Made by a program: the position numbers and the translations under genes
Notes under the pieces: generated by a model
Told to the model about the DNA's origin: nothing
Databases searched by the model: none
What the model saw: the letters and a program-made list of their open reading frames with translations, nothing else
Shown: positions 17,801-30,807 of the stretch, piece after piece
Position numbering within the stretch: the stretch's first letter is position 1
How the letters are laid out: every line of letters begins with the position of its first letter
Assembly (NCBI RefSeq): GCF_000247815.1
Contig: NC_021674.1
Coordinates: forward strand, 77,211,343 to 77,275,342
Origin: Ficedula albicollis
Lineage: Eukaryota > Chordata > Aves > Passeriformes > Muscicapidae
Direction: 5' to 3'
DNA length: 64,000 nucleotides

Positions 17801-19739
17801 TTAAAGACTTGGACTATAAAACAAGCACTGATCCCTTGTTATAGAGGAAAATTTTTTGTGTGTGGCAGGGCAAAATCATTGTGGTTACTTTCTTTTTCCC
17901 TGAGCAGTTTTATTGAAGGTTCTACTATGTTTCTTCTTCTATTTTACTTTTGAAATCAGTATCCCCATGTGGATGAATACATCTCCTGCATTGCTTTCCC
18001 AAGTATGAGCTAACAAAGAAACAGGCAAGGAAATTGTAAGTTATGCTTTAAAAATGCACTGAGAATTTAAGGACATAATCAGCGTACTTGGATTTTGGTA
18101 GGGTGCTTATCTATTCATTTTATTGGAATTCAAATAAACTCAAAATATAAGTGCTTGAGAAACAGACTAACAGAGAGCCTGTGAAAAGTAAACACAGAAG
18201 GCATGTAAGCATTTTTTAGTATCTTGCCCTGTAGATGGGATTCATTCCTTAGTGCAGCTAGGTAAGGGCTAGCCTAGTCTAAGAAATCTGTCAGGTCTCC
18301 TTTTGTAATCACTGAAGAGTGAGAGACATATCCAGAAGGCAAATTTTCTCATTTCTAAGTCTCCATGGAAGGGGAGGAGGATTCTAAGGAGGAGCTGAAA
18401 TTTTATTTGGTCACTCTTAGCTAAGTCCTACATTTGACTTTTTATAGCTCTCAATTCTTGCCAAGATTAAGAGGATGAATGTTTTCTGACTCTTTAAAAA
18501 CTGATGGCCAAAACTCAAGTGTGTTCAATTCACTTCTACTTCATTCCTTGGTCCAGACTCCCACAGGTACAGACTCCTTACACACTGGCCATTGTGCTAA
18601 ATCACCCAAAAGTCTGTCAAGCTTAGGATGATTATTGTAGGAAGTGGGGAGTCCACACTTGTTAAAAGTTCAAAGATGTTTAGGCTGACGTTCTCTAGTT
18701 TTCTCTGGATTTTTCCAATGTATAATAAGGTCAATAGTGTGTATAGTGTTAGACAACATTTAAAAGTAAAAAAAGTTAACATTGGTTTTTATTAATGTAT
18801 CATTTTACATTTAAGAAAGCTGCACATATGTTACATATAATGCTAATTTTTGCTGTTTTTAAAATTTATTTTTCTCAAAGTATTCTTCCAAGTTTTTCAG
18901 CCCAAAGCAAAATAATAGTCTACATATACTGACTGGTAATAAAAAATATTTACATGTGCTCCTCATCATATTCATGCATTGGTTAAAAGCATCCTTTAAA
19001 ACATTTCTACAGCTTTGTGACCAGTGCAAATACTTAGTAATAAGTATTTTTCGTATAGTACAAAACGCTCTCTGGCACTTTGTAATAGCTTTTTCAATCT
19101 GTATTTCCTTTGTGCTCGCAGATTCACAGCACTGTTATTTGTGTATATGGTTATATCTGAATCTGGATGCAGCTGTGTGAAGGATTCAGCTGACGGTAGC
19201 ACAAAATGTATCTTTTCCAGATTCAGCTGTGACAGAAAGAAGCTCTACAGCAGATTTCTACAGCAGCTTCACCAGCACAAGTCAAAAGAGACTTGGATGC
19301 AGTTAGTGAGGTGACTTTGCATTCCCTATGGTCTAAGTAGTATATTTAGCATAGGACTGAAAATCTGTATGAGCTGAGCTGCTGGAATCAGGTAGCAAAG
19401 GATCCAGGAATGGGAGTTGAGAAAATCTGGGGATAGAAATTAGTGCTATCTGTCTGTTTCAGGTATGCTCATTTAGTTCATGTGGCAGCAAAGCAACTCC
19501 ACCCTTTTTGCTATTTTTAACATGATATTGAGCAACCTTATGGGTGCCTACACTTGTGTTATATTCATATTTCTTATTTACAGTCTCATAAAATCTTAAA
19601 CAAGATTAGACTTTGTTCCTTACTGAGAACCCTGATCTGACCCAAAAAAAAAAAAAAAGCAAAAAACCCCCACCAGTGCTTTAGTTTTATCCATTAATAC
19701 TATTTATTATTATTGCTATTTCCTGTCAAATCGCATCTT
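14838..19739. other. Non-coding AT-rich unique DNA
   Basis: No gene is supported. A-rich runs lie at 16086-16100 (15 A) and 19644-19658 (15 A), and a short TA stretch is near 16563-16572. One 61-codon frame (15613-15798) contains a splice-acceptor-like TTTTCTTACAG, but it has no recognisable protein and no donor partner that I can identify. The three overlapping frames at 18956-19314 lie on both strands and are discounted. No CR1 or other family is recognised. Confidence 0.55.
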
Positions 19740-19935
19740 GCTGGTTCCTTTCACCCTGACTGAGCTTCCTCCCCACCCTTGCAGAACTGCCTGCTGGCTG
19801 CCTATCACAGGCAGGCTGAAACACCTGGGTGCTCGTCCTGCACAGCTGTGCACATGCCACTGCCCAGCCGTCTGCAGAGCAGCCCATATGGCGACTTCTC
19901 CTGCAGAGTGGGCTGACAGGCAGCTCCATCCGAGA
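19740..19935. other. GC-richer pocket of unknown nature
   Basis: About 200 bases visibly richer in G+C than their surroundings, with several CpG (CTCGTC, CCGTC, GGCGAC, CCGAG). Both strands stay open for 79-105 codons, which is what GC-rich DNA with few stops does by chance. I recognise no protein, CpG-island promoter or repeat family. It could be a fragment of an unrecognised retroelement or a conserved non-coding element. Confidence 0.4.
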
Positions 19936-22900
19936 GGGAATGTTTATTCTATAATTAGAAAACATTGCATTAGGATTAGTTACAATAAGAGCAGCATCAA
20001 ACCTCTACCCCAAAGCCAAACTTTATCCCAAATTCAAGGATATTTTGTTTACTGATTTGTTTGTAGGGGGTGGTTTTGCTCATTTTTTCAGTCTCTGCAC
20101 CTTCCCTTGCCCCCTGTGATCCAAAGTGCCAAAATGTCATTGCAGTTCTTGCCATGTTTATTCTGAGTCAGCAAATAAAATACATTGGAAATTCCATTTC
20201 AGAATTCGCTTTGGTGAATTTAATTCTAGTACAGCCCAGATAATAGGTAGGGATTCTGTTGTCTGAAGAGTAAAAAGGAAAAGAAAAAAAAAAAGAAAAT
20301 TGCAACATCAATAATATGTACAGTTTAGATGGCTCAGAAAAAAAGCCAGGTATGAGGCAATGACTTGACACTGAATCTAATACCCTTACAACCTTGTGGG
20401 GTCTTCCCTGCTTGCCTTTTTGTGTCCAGTGTAAACTACAGTATGGAACTGCTGAAAACAGCATCAGAGACACTTGGGAATAAGGTGGGGAGAAAGGGAC
20501 TGAGACACTGGGAGAAAGAAGGAGGCAGAGAAAATCTCAGCTGATGTAAATATGCACAGCTTCCAAGGGGTTATGATGATGTCTTCAATCACATAAATTC
20601 ACCTTGTACTTCCTACAAATATTCACATTGCTGAATTATATTTTTCCTCACTTCCTCTTCTTGTTTTCTTCCTGAATTTTCACCACTGATTTACCACATA
20701 AGGATTGCAGTGTGTGTATATTAGACAGCACTAAATTTTAACCTATATAGTCATGGACACAAGGAGGTTTCTCATCCAAAGAGAGCTGCAAGCAACATTT
20801 TCCCCTCCTCCAGCTCAATTAAGAAACAACATGTTTTTCCTCTCAGTGCTTGCCTTTTATCTATTCCTCTTCTCATGTTTCTCTGTTTTCTCTACTTCAT
20901 GGCATAGCAGTGGTACTGAATGCTGATGAGATAATGCTGATGAGATAATACTAAGTTTAACCCCATGGACCCCTTTTCCTAATTTCTTCAAGAACTAGAA
21001 ATATGACCTGAACTTTTTGAGGTTCCCTGGTAGCCCACTGAGCTGATACAGATGTCACAACATTCCCACTTTCTCCAGGACCTTTAAATATAGAAGAGTT
21101 CCTGGAGACAGAAGCAGTTGGGAAACAATATACTCCGTGTCAAAAGCAACTGCAGGATGTTGTTAGACTTTTTGATAGCTTCTTATTTCATTTTCTCTTA
21201 AAAAAGAGACTTGTTTCCGAAACAATCATTATTCTATTCAAATTCTTTCTATCACCATTTTAAACACACAGAAAAATGAGAGCCTGTATCATAAAATATT
21301 GTATTAATTATTTCTTTGAATATCACTTTTTATACCCACTGAGACTAAATAGAAATGTCCTATATCTGAATGTGTTTAGCTTTTTTAATATTCAAATACG
21401 GATATTTGAAAAATGATAAATATAATGGTATTTTTCCTTTTTTTACAACAAAATGAAAATGACAGAGTATTTGCTTAGCTGCTTATACTGCAAGTAATAT
21501 ATTTTGTAACCATTCAGATTGGGTGATATTACTGAATTTAGAAATTCTACTTCAATTGTATTTATAAAAACTTGAAAGTTAGTAGAGAGAAAGTATTCCT
21601 TTCATGTTATGGATAAGTACATTAATTTCCATGGGATGTTTTTGCCATTATAATACATACTCTTTCTGCATTGTCTGCTGTAAACTATAGTTTTCTCCAT
21701 GCCATTTAAATCTACATATTAATTTCAAAAGACTGTTAATTAAAACAGGCATAATAATGAATGAAAAGTTTAACAAGAATTTTTTTGTTTCTTGCAGGAG
21801 AGTGAAAAATGCTCTTCTGAACTGTGATGTTTTCTTCATTTTTTTAGCAAGCATTGATTGCAAGTTAATACATGTTATCAACGTTTTCATGAACAGAAGG
21901 AAGGAAAGAAGAAAAATGGGATTATTTGAATTGTCAAGATAATAGGAAACTGAGGTTTAATCTTCCTTGAAAATTATTTGAGCTGTATGGTTTCTAATTC
22001 TTCTTTTTATCTTTATTTTTTTAAGATTACTGAAAAATAGATCAAGAAAAAGCAGAGGTAAAATAATAGCAGTATTTTCAAAGGTGTAAAAAAACACCAA
22101 ACCACCACATCAAAATACTTTTCTTCCAGGCTCTCAGAGTCTCTTACCATCCTACTTTGTTTTATTTTCTCAAATATCTCTTCAAATATGAACTTTTTCA
22201 GCCTTTAAACATATTTTCAGTGCTATATATCATAACCAACCTTGTGAATTTGCTTACTAGTTCACAAATCACTGATCTTAAAAGTGTATCAAAACACAGA
22301 AGAGTAAATTAAATTTGTAAATTATCATACTTCTGAATGCATTGGTTATTTGAATGTCCCTTAACAGCATTATTGTACCAGATAACCATCACCTGGTAGG
22401 AAGTGACACTGCTGAACATACTGCTGAAGCCTTCCAAGTTTTATTAGTGATTATTGCAGAAAATCCTGTTGACTCTCCTTACACTGTATCTCAGTTTAGC
22501 AGAAAAATATTTGGACATAATTATTTGCTAATGGGGGAGACAGTAATTTTTCAACATCCTTTCTGGGAGCAGTGGGAAGACTGCACTTGCTGAGGAGTCT
22601 CACTCTTCACAGCAGGGCTTGCTGCCAGGTAGAAACTAATAGCACAAGATATTGGTTTCAGATACACTGATGACAGATTAAAATCTAATGATCTGCAGGT
22701 GATAATGTGGAAAAAAATAACCTGGATACATGGCAAAAGTTTGTGTAGATAGTGACAGCCACTGTGTCAACAATGGAGACAGGAAGAGAGGCCTTCAATA
22801 CCAAAATGTATATACATATATTTATATATATATATATATATCTTTTGAAAACTACAAGCAGACAAGGTCCTTTCTAACAATACTAACAGTGTATGATAAT

Positions 22901-25900
22901 GCGAATTCTGACACTACTGTATAATTAATTTATGTTGTACAGATGTTAGAGAAATTCAACCAGCCATATAGAAATAATGGATCTTTAGAGAATGGAACAA
23001 GCAATTGTCGATGTATTTTCCAGTGAAAGCCTCCAGAAACAGTAATTTTTTTAGAATGAATTTAAGGTTTCAGTTTTAGAAAAGGATGCCTGGCACCTAA
23101 TAATTAGCAAACCAGAATCTATGCACCAAATTATTATAATGTACATATTCATTTCATTAGATTCACACCACCGTGTGGTGTAAAGTGGGAATAATTAAAC
23201 ACCAGATGGTGGTGTAAACTCCAATAGCAAGAGCTTATGCATAATGCATGAGAATGGGATTTACTGTTGTTTTTATCCATTTGGAGCCATTATGCTACTC
23301 TTGGACCCCAAACAATGTTTCAGAGAAAAAGATCTCTCTGTATTAAGCATTCCTCTATACCGAACAATTTGTTCATTTGCCTTGTCATATCCTCATCAGT
23401 TATCTTCCTGCTCAACTTCCAGAATTTCCGAGAACACATTATTTTCTGGCAATGCTCACAAAACTCCTGAGCTTTTCCATCACACAGAAGCACCCGCACT
23501 TACGGGATATCATTTTATGTTTCTGCCAGCAGTATAAAGTTTAAGATTAGGACCTTTGGAAATTGAATCTGATTTTTAATGATTGTAGTGTCATATTTCC
23601 AGCCTGAAATACTTTTAAAATGTCATTAACTGATGTACCATAAATCATTTAGAATTTTTTGACCATTAAAATATCTTTTTTTTTTCATTAAAGAAGTAAT
23701 GAATATGAAAGTGAAGTGGAGACAGGATATATAGTATATTAATGGCTGGCATGGAGAGCAGATTAGTATGCTTAATTCTCCTTCAGTCTTGACATTCCCA
23801 CTTAGGTGTTTATACTGCTCCTGAGTCAAACAGTGGCAGTGAGATAAAACAAATGAGTAGTTCACCCCCTAATCAGTCCTGGTAAAGGAAAACATGGAAG
23901 TTAACATCTGACCACTACCAAATGAGTTGAAATGAGGAAAGTTAGAAAATCAACTTTTTTAACCTCTGCATGAGAAAATATATTCTTGATAAATACTTTT
24001 GAGCCTGCAACATTCACGGAAGTCACCATTCTTCCATCCCCCACAACAAAACTTCACTTTGCACATTCAGTGCTACTGGATGAAAGACACGGGACCTACA
24101 CCTTAGTTGCTGCTGTGTAATCTTCCTTCCCCACATTTGAAAGTTCTCCCTACCTTCCAGTACCCTATCTGTCTGTCCAGAAAATGGGAATCAGGATGCC
24201 AGAAGGTCCAGCTGTTTCACAGATATAACAGCTACATGCGATGGCAACAATTCTTCTGTTATTATTTCCCAGCTAGCCTTGTGAAAGATGTGTGCCTTCC
24301 AGTACCCTTTTGAAATATGAGTAGCTCCATGTCTGGATGACACAGCACACACCCAGAAAAATATATGGTGGAGAAATAGGGGTAGTTTTAAGACATTTGT
24401 TGTCAGTCAGCTCAACAGTAGATGAAGCTCCACTTCCTGCGGGGAAGAGAGGCAGAGACATTCTTACAGCTGCATCCCTTAATAGAGGATAGGATACTAT
24501 GACACCCATGGCCTCAAAGGGAAAATTATCAAAAAATTTCTAATTGGCATCAAGCAGCTTTACAGACACGACTAAATGCATAGTGTACATGGATAATAAG
24601 TGCAACAGCAAACATCTCTTGCCACTAGCTTGAGTTGTCTGAAGTCCCCAGAAATATTCACAGGACTAGTTACTGGAGTTAGAAATTTTTTCTCAGATTA
24701 TCTCATAAACCTATACCTCACTACTTGCTGCAAGGTAGGACCATTCAGAGAGAGGGTAATTCAGGACAGAAGATTTTATTTTTCGGTCCTTCTGCACTGG
24801 AATAACCCATGACACTACGGGAGAGCACTGTGACCCAGCAAACATTGAAACAGAGCTTTCCAAAGGAACTTGGGTTTCCCTGTAGGGTTAAGTTTCTAGC
24901 TGCTAGCTCCACTTTGCTAAAACCAGCAGCCAAAATCACAAAGAGGTCACAAACCATCTACCAAAGAAGAGTTTATCAGGTTTCACTCACTGCTTCAGTT
25001 CCACCTCTTTAAGACACTGTTTCTGCTCTCCTCAGTGGGGGGGGAAGTGCTTTTTCCTTTGCTCTCCCTGGATCCCAGTCTTTTGTATGGATAATCCTGA
25101 GTCCTGTAAGGCTCCATAATCACCACTGTCAAGCACCTCAGTGATTTAGTAACACAGTCCTTTCCCCAGAGATTTTTTTTTTTTCATTTAAACGGGGTTT
25201 ATACAATCTGGGATTATGTCCACAGTAACAATATTTTGCCTCAGTTGTACACTGGCAAAGATTTTCCTTGTGGATGCATCTGCATCAGCCAAATAAGTCC
25301 TTTACAAGTGCTAAAAAGCACCTATACAAGTGCTAAAAAGCATCTATACACTGTGCTGCTGGTGCTCTAGGAGCATTGGAGATTTCTGCACCACAGCTGT
25401 TTCAGCCTTTGGTTTTGCCCTGACTGCAGTACACAGCTGTTCTGTCAGGGATCTGCATCATGGACTTAGAGAAGCACACTGACAGAGTAATATTCACTGC
25501 TAGGATTATCACTGTTTTCATAGTCCTGTGTTTTCAATCACTTAGAATTTTATTTTTTTTAATTAAATTCCTTTCCTCAGAAGAGTTTTATGCAGGCTGA
25601 ATCATTTTAGTGAAGCCTAAAGCAAAACAAAACATACAGACCTATAGGATCAAATATAATCATAAAATCTTGATTAGAAATTTTCTCTGAGAAGGTTTTT
25701 TGATGAAAATTGTAAGTTCTGTAATGTCAAAGTTTCCGAAAGTATTAAAGATAATAAAACCTTCATCTTGTGAAAATCTAAATTCAGTTATTTCATTACA
25801 TTAAGTAGTCTCTTATTCAACTTCCAACTGCTTCAAAATGTTTAATTTCTAATTAATGACCTATTTGTGTAAGGGCTTATGGAAAGTACAGTTGAAATAA

Positions 25901-26143
25901 CTGTGCCCTCTTTAGCAATTGACTTCTTTAAAGACTGTAAAGTGCAACCTTTTTATCACAGGTTGTAGGCTATAGGCTCTAGAGATTATACTAGGTCCCT
26001 GAGGATTATAATTCAGTAATTCCCACAGTCCACTGTCACAAAGATCTAGAGAAAACACTGTTTTCTCTTGGGCTAGCTTTAAATATTTTTTAAGAAAGCT
26101 GAATAAACTGAAATAACACACTTTAGAATGCAGCTTGCTTGTG
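19936..26143. other. Non-coding AT-rich unique DNA
   Basis: No gene is supported. Small structures noted: a 15-16 bp tandem repeat of TGCTGATGAGATAA near 20923-20953; a TA microsatellite near 22809-22840; a small hairpin at 23165-23181 (ACACCAC-CGT-GTGGTGT); a roughly 27-bp tandem repeat (ACAAGTGCTAAAAAGCA core) near 25303-25356; and T tracts near 25171-25183. Frames of 60-101 codons are scattered on both strands without motifs. No CR1 or SINE was recognised. Confidence 0.55.
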
Positions 26144-26340
26144 CTCAGGGTCCAAAAATAATACTGTCACAATCATGATAAGCCTTGTACTTCGTGCCTC
26201 TCACTGAGCTCAAGCACCAGCAGTGCAGCCACAGTGAGGGGCATGGTGCTGACTCTCCGTACAGCAGGGTGAGCACATCTCTTGGTGAAGTCCCATAGGG
26301 GTATCCAAAGTCAACATCCCTCACCAAACGTGACATGACT
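26144..26340. other. GC-richer pocket, possibly a decayed retroelement fragment
   Basis: A GC-richer block compared with flanking AT-rich DNA. The minus strand has a 63-codon frame (26145-26336) with balanced composition, but I cannot assign it to a family. It lies about 200 bases upstream of the tRNA-derived SINE, so it may be part of an older repeat cluster; this is inference only. Confidence 0.35.
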
Positions 26341-26539
26341 GTTTCCTAGTGCAGTTTAGTGTGTGGAAATTGCCTGCATTTTGCCCATATGGAAACTTTC
26401 TGTTCATGAGATGTTCAAACTATATTGTCCATTGATTTCACAATTTTCCTTCCTTCTGCCCTCTAATCCTTTTTTTTTTTTCATGAGGTAGAAGAAAAAA
26501 AATGGGCAGTCTGACAATCTATCCAGACACATAGTTCTA

Positions 26540-26657
26540 GACCTGATCCTGAGCCTAGCTCAGTGCTCCTATCACCGAGGTTGTGGGTTCAACCCCTGTA
26601 CATGCCATCCACTTAAGAGCTGGACAAGTGGGTCCATCCAACCCATGATATTCTTTG
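26540..26657 (+). mobile_element. tRNA-Ile-derived SINE, TguSINE1-like, with CR1-type tail
   Basis: The left part resembles a vertebrate tRNA-Ile gene: TAGCTCAG (A-box region, 26556-26566), then CGAGGTTGTGGGTTCAACCCC with the pol III B box GGTTCAACCCC at 26586-26596, then TGTACATGCCA, matching the tRNA 3' half. The segment between the two boxes is shorter than in an intact tRNA, so the head is internally deleted. Downstream, CACTTAAGAGCTGGAC, AGTGGGTCCATCCAAC and ATATTCTTTGTG match the tail I recall for the zebra finch family TguSINE1, whose 3' end derives from CR1. This is a decayed retroposon, not a working tRNA gene. It supports an avian, probably passerine, source. The family name is from memory and untested by alignment. 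Confidence 0.78.
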
Positions 26658-27206
26658 TGTGGATATGGGTGTGATCAGACAGGTTAAGCTGTGAACTGAA
26701 CTGAAAGATTCCTAGTTCCTCTTCATGTCTGTGCTCAAAGGGAAAGGAGAGCATGCTGATGTCTTTGTAATTTTATCTGGAATGGCGCAGGACCCATCCC
26801 TTGCTATTCCTGCTCCTAAAAGAGTGTTCTCTGCTGACTTTCTGGATAAAACAAGAGTTCCATTCTCCCCATCACCTCCTTCAAAACAGAGGAGCAGAAT
26901 CTGACATTTAGGGCAGAAAGGATAGAGCTAACCACAGTAGTATTGTCTCTCCTGTATTAACTTTATTTTCAATTCAAATTTCTCCCTATTTCTTACCAAA
27001 GACATTCAGAATATGAAAAAAAAGATAAATTATTTAGTCCTTCAGATTCCATGAACTTAGTGTAAATCTCTTCCTGATCAATAACACCTATTGGGAGTTC
27101 TCTTCTGGGTCTGATAAAACTGAGAGTGTATAGAGACTGTAAGAAGAGCAAATTATGTACCTATTATGCAGCATAAATAACATTGGAACAAAGAAGATTT
27201 TGGTGT
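26658..27206. other. Non-coding unique DNA
   Basis: AT-rich sequence with no recognised gene or repeat. Confidence 0.55.
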
Positions 27207-27342
27207 TGCTTTTATGGCATACTAATAGATATTTTGTAAAATTCTACACCGCTTTCTTCAGAATAAAAGAACACTGCTTTTATGGCACACTAATAGATAT
27301 TTTGTAAAATTCTACATCGCTTTCTTCAGAATAAAAGAACAA
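27207..27342. repeat. 68-bp direct tandem duplication
   Basis: Copies 27207-27274 and 27275-27342 share GCTTTTATGGCA, CTAATAGATATTTTGTAAAA and CGCTTTCTTCAGAATAAAAG. They differ at only a few bases, including GCATACT versus GCACACT and CACCGC versus CATCGC. No coding content. Confidence 0.93.
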
Positions 27343-28097
27343 ATGGCAATCAATGAGATGGTAAGGTGTGTTTTGGATAAAAAGAATTCTATGGAACTCG
27401 TTGTAGTTGAATCCCTAAAAGAATTTAGACGTGTGTATGGACAAAAAATCCATGTAGCTCTATAGTGAAGAGTGTTAAAAGACAACTCAAGCAACTCCTT
27501 TGGAAAACATTGGAATATTTTGGGCTTCAGGCATAAACAGAGACTTAAATAAGAGGAAAAAGGGACCATTCATCAGGCAGATAATTAAATAGGGATTCAC
27601 TACAGTGTTTCTTGATTTTTTCCCTTGAAGAAACTGGTATTACTCACAGTTAAGGCTGTTCTTAGATCAGAGGAACAACTGATCAGATTCAATACAGCAG
27701 TTCCCATGACATTACTAGCAAAATTGAAATGGTATATGCTTCATAGGAAATTATTGGCATGAAAGCCAGGCCTCAGTAGCTGATTTTGAAACATTCAGGT
27801 ATAGGCAAATCTGAAGCTGCTTTTCTTACTCTGCTTGTTCCCGAAGTGTAGAACAAATGTACTCACCCAATGAAGCATTAGTGAATTGTCATATCCTTAC
27901 CGTGGGTTTATCTCCTGTAGACAGGAGATGAACATTATAACATGGTAGAAATAGAGTTAATAACAACCAAAGTATGTTTTGACAGTTTTTGAGTGAAATG
28001 GCATTTCCAACTATTTGTGGATAATACGAATGATTGCATATCAACTAACTATATCCTAGAAAGGTATAGCTGGTAGATGGCTATTCACTGATTTTCC
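27343..28097. other. Non-coding unique DNA with one perfect hairpin
   Basis: No gene is supported. An 85-codon minus-strand frame (27312-27569) overlaps the duplication and has no motif. A perfect inverted repeat ATCTCCTGT-AG-ACAGGAGAT lies at 27910-27929. Confidence 0.55.
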
Positions 28098-28678
<581 letters not shown>

Positions 28679-28750
28679 CTTCCCTGAAACTTCCCTTCCC
28701 TGAAACTTCCCTGAAACTTCCCTGAAACTTCCCTTCCCTTTTTTTTTCCC
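28679..28750. repeat. CTTCCCTGAAA-type short tandem repeat
   Basis: Right flank of the G run: several copies of an 11-base unit CTTCCCTGAAA interleaved with CTTCC, ending in CCCTTTTTTTTTCCC. It shares the TTCCC word with the left flank, so the G run interrupts a once continuous TTCCC-rich array. Confidence 0.9.
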
Positions 28751-29099
28751 TTATTACTTCTTGGCAACTTTATAAACCTAAGAAACATGTTCTTTTTTTG
28801 GCAGACTAATATATTTTTTTCTCCACCAGACCCTAGGAATATACTAATTTTGAAACTCAAAAAAAAAAGAGAGTTGCTTTTTGTTTTAAATATATCCACT
28901 TTGATTACATCTCACAAGGCAATCAGGCCAAAAATCACTGAATGTTTATTAGGGTAGTTATAACAAGTGGAGTATAAAAACGTAGTTTCCAGGTAAAATG
29001 GCTATGCTAACATCCATGATGTAGATAAAACTGTATAAACAGAAGATAATTCTGCATGTTTGGATTACATTAGAGATGGCATAACTACTCCTGTGCAGG
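28751..29099. other. Non-coding AT-rich DNA
   Basis: Nothing recognised. It contains short T runs and an A-rich stretch near 28859-28869. Confidence 0.55.
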
Positions 29100-30106
29100 C
29101 ATTCCTTTTGTGTGACTCTCCTCTGCTATCTCTATGAAGCTGCAATAGAGACATCAACATTTAAACTAATCATCCTGGACTCCCTGCAGACTCAGCGGAG
29201 GTGTAATTTATCTTCCCTGTTTCAGACACCTACTTCAGGATATCATGAACTGTGTCCTGAAAGAGCTAATACACAGTGCTATCCACTGCACAGGTTGGCT
29301 ATCTCAGACATTCACCACCAATATCTATTCAGCATATCCCATTCTGACCATCATCCCAAATGGGCTGCAGCAGCACATTTGTAATGCAAATTTCTTAATC
29401 TAGCAGTAGTGGTCAAAGATGTTATTGTGCAGAACACAGCAACTGGGTTGCAGTTATCCTTCCAGCAGCTCAACCATCAAAGTTGATAGACATAAAACTG
29501 GCAAATAAAGGTATCTCTTTCTACAATGAGCTGGTCAGCTGCTGAAAAAAAGTGTTTCCAAAAGGCAGCTTTCCAAGACAGGGAATTACTCTGCTGATGA
29601 TCAACAAAGGTGTTAATGGTGAGTACAGGTTCACAGCTTTGGGCTAGCTGCTCCCACAGCTGAATGCAGATTATAAAAAGCAGGTTCCTCTTTGAAGGTT
29701 TCAGAGAAACTATCCAAGGTTACTTTCTGGGTGCAGAGGACTCTGATACTCAGAAATGTGTTTATCAGAGGAGAGATTAAACTAAGTGGCTGTTACTGGC
29801 CTGATCATGAGCTCCAGAACTGAACATGCTGCTGTAGCTGTAGGCCTGCTAGACAATGAGGCAGTGTGACCAGAAAGGTTTCTATTCCTCTATCAGTGCC
29901 TGGAAAAAGTCTTATGATTGCAACAGAGAGTCAGTGGAGGATTTCATCCTGAGTGTTAGCTAAAGGGCTGCTGATAAAACAAATGTCCCACAGGATGTTA
30001 CTGCTTTTTATTACAGAGAGGTCTAGAGGGAGTTCAAACAATTAGCTGTCAAGGGATGATTTAAGGATGCTTCTGTAAAGGAGCAGATAAACTAGAGCAC
30101 TCAAGC
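29100..30106. other. GC-richer, stop-rich block of unknown origin
   Basis: This kilobase reads differently from its surroundings: higher G+C, frequent CAG/CTG words and few A/T tracts. The start holds a 90-codon plus-strand frame (29112-29384). Beyond it all frames are cut by stops. That pattern fits a decayed retroelement, a processed pseudogene or a non-coding element. I tried to match short open pieces on both strands to known protein families and could not, so no function is offered. Confidence 0.35.
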
Positions 30107-30228
30107 AGTATTCATAGTAGGTAAAACTAAAGTTATTTATGGGTATGCATCAATTGGAGCTAGTATTCATAGTAGGTAAAACATAGTAGGTAAAAAAGTT
30201 ATTTATGGGTATGCATCAATTGGAGCAT
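30107..30228. repeat. 55-bp tandem duplication with internal slippage
   Basis: Copy 1 (30107-30161) and copy 2 (30162 to about 30228) share AGTATTCATAGTAGGTAAAA and TTATTTATGGGTATGCATCA. Copy 2 repeats CATAGTAGGTAAAA a second time, adding about 12 bases. Non-coding. Confidence 0.88.
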
Positions 30229-30807
30229 ATCAGCATACTACTGATTTTGAGTTCCTATCTCTATCAACCCATTTTAGAGTTAATTTAAATATTAATTTGT
30301 CCCACATTATAGGAGATAGAATTTTTGGGGCTTTTTTATACACCAAAACTAATTTCCAATGTTGTGAGCCACAAATATTTTATAATAAATATCTAAAATA
30401 CAACTGGAGACATCACAAATATTGTCTTATTTTACAGGACTGGGAGTTATTTAAACCTGATTTATTGAGAGGGTGTGTTGGAAATATGAAGAGAAATAAT
30501 GCTATTAAAATTGTTTGCGTATAATCTTCTAACCTCAGGGATGCTGAATAAAAAATCAGGCCAAAAAACTGAGTGTTTGTTACAAAACAGATAGAGAACA
30601 TACACTGAGTAGAATATAAAATTCTCAAAACACACCTATATGATTTGGAGCTCATTTTCAAAGAATTTTGTCTTTTGCAGGTTTATGTTTCTAAGACATC
30701 TAAATGTATTTTAAAGGGGACATATCATTGAAAAACCTCGTCCACTATGAGCATTTTCATATTACAATCAATGGTCCCTTTGCCAAAATTATTATTTTAA
30801 TAAAAAA
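30229..30807. other. Non-coding unique DNA
   Basis: AT-rich. The opposing 75- and 82-codon frames (30297-30524 plus, 30413-30661 minus) overlap each other and lack motifs. Nothing else recognised. Confidence 0.55.

Noticed and set aside
26540..26657. Functional tRNA-Ile gene
   Set aside because: The region between the A and B boxes is too short for a cloverleaf, and a CR1-like tail follows. It is a SINE.
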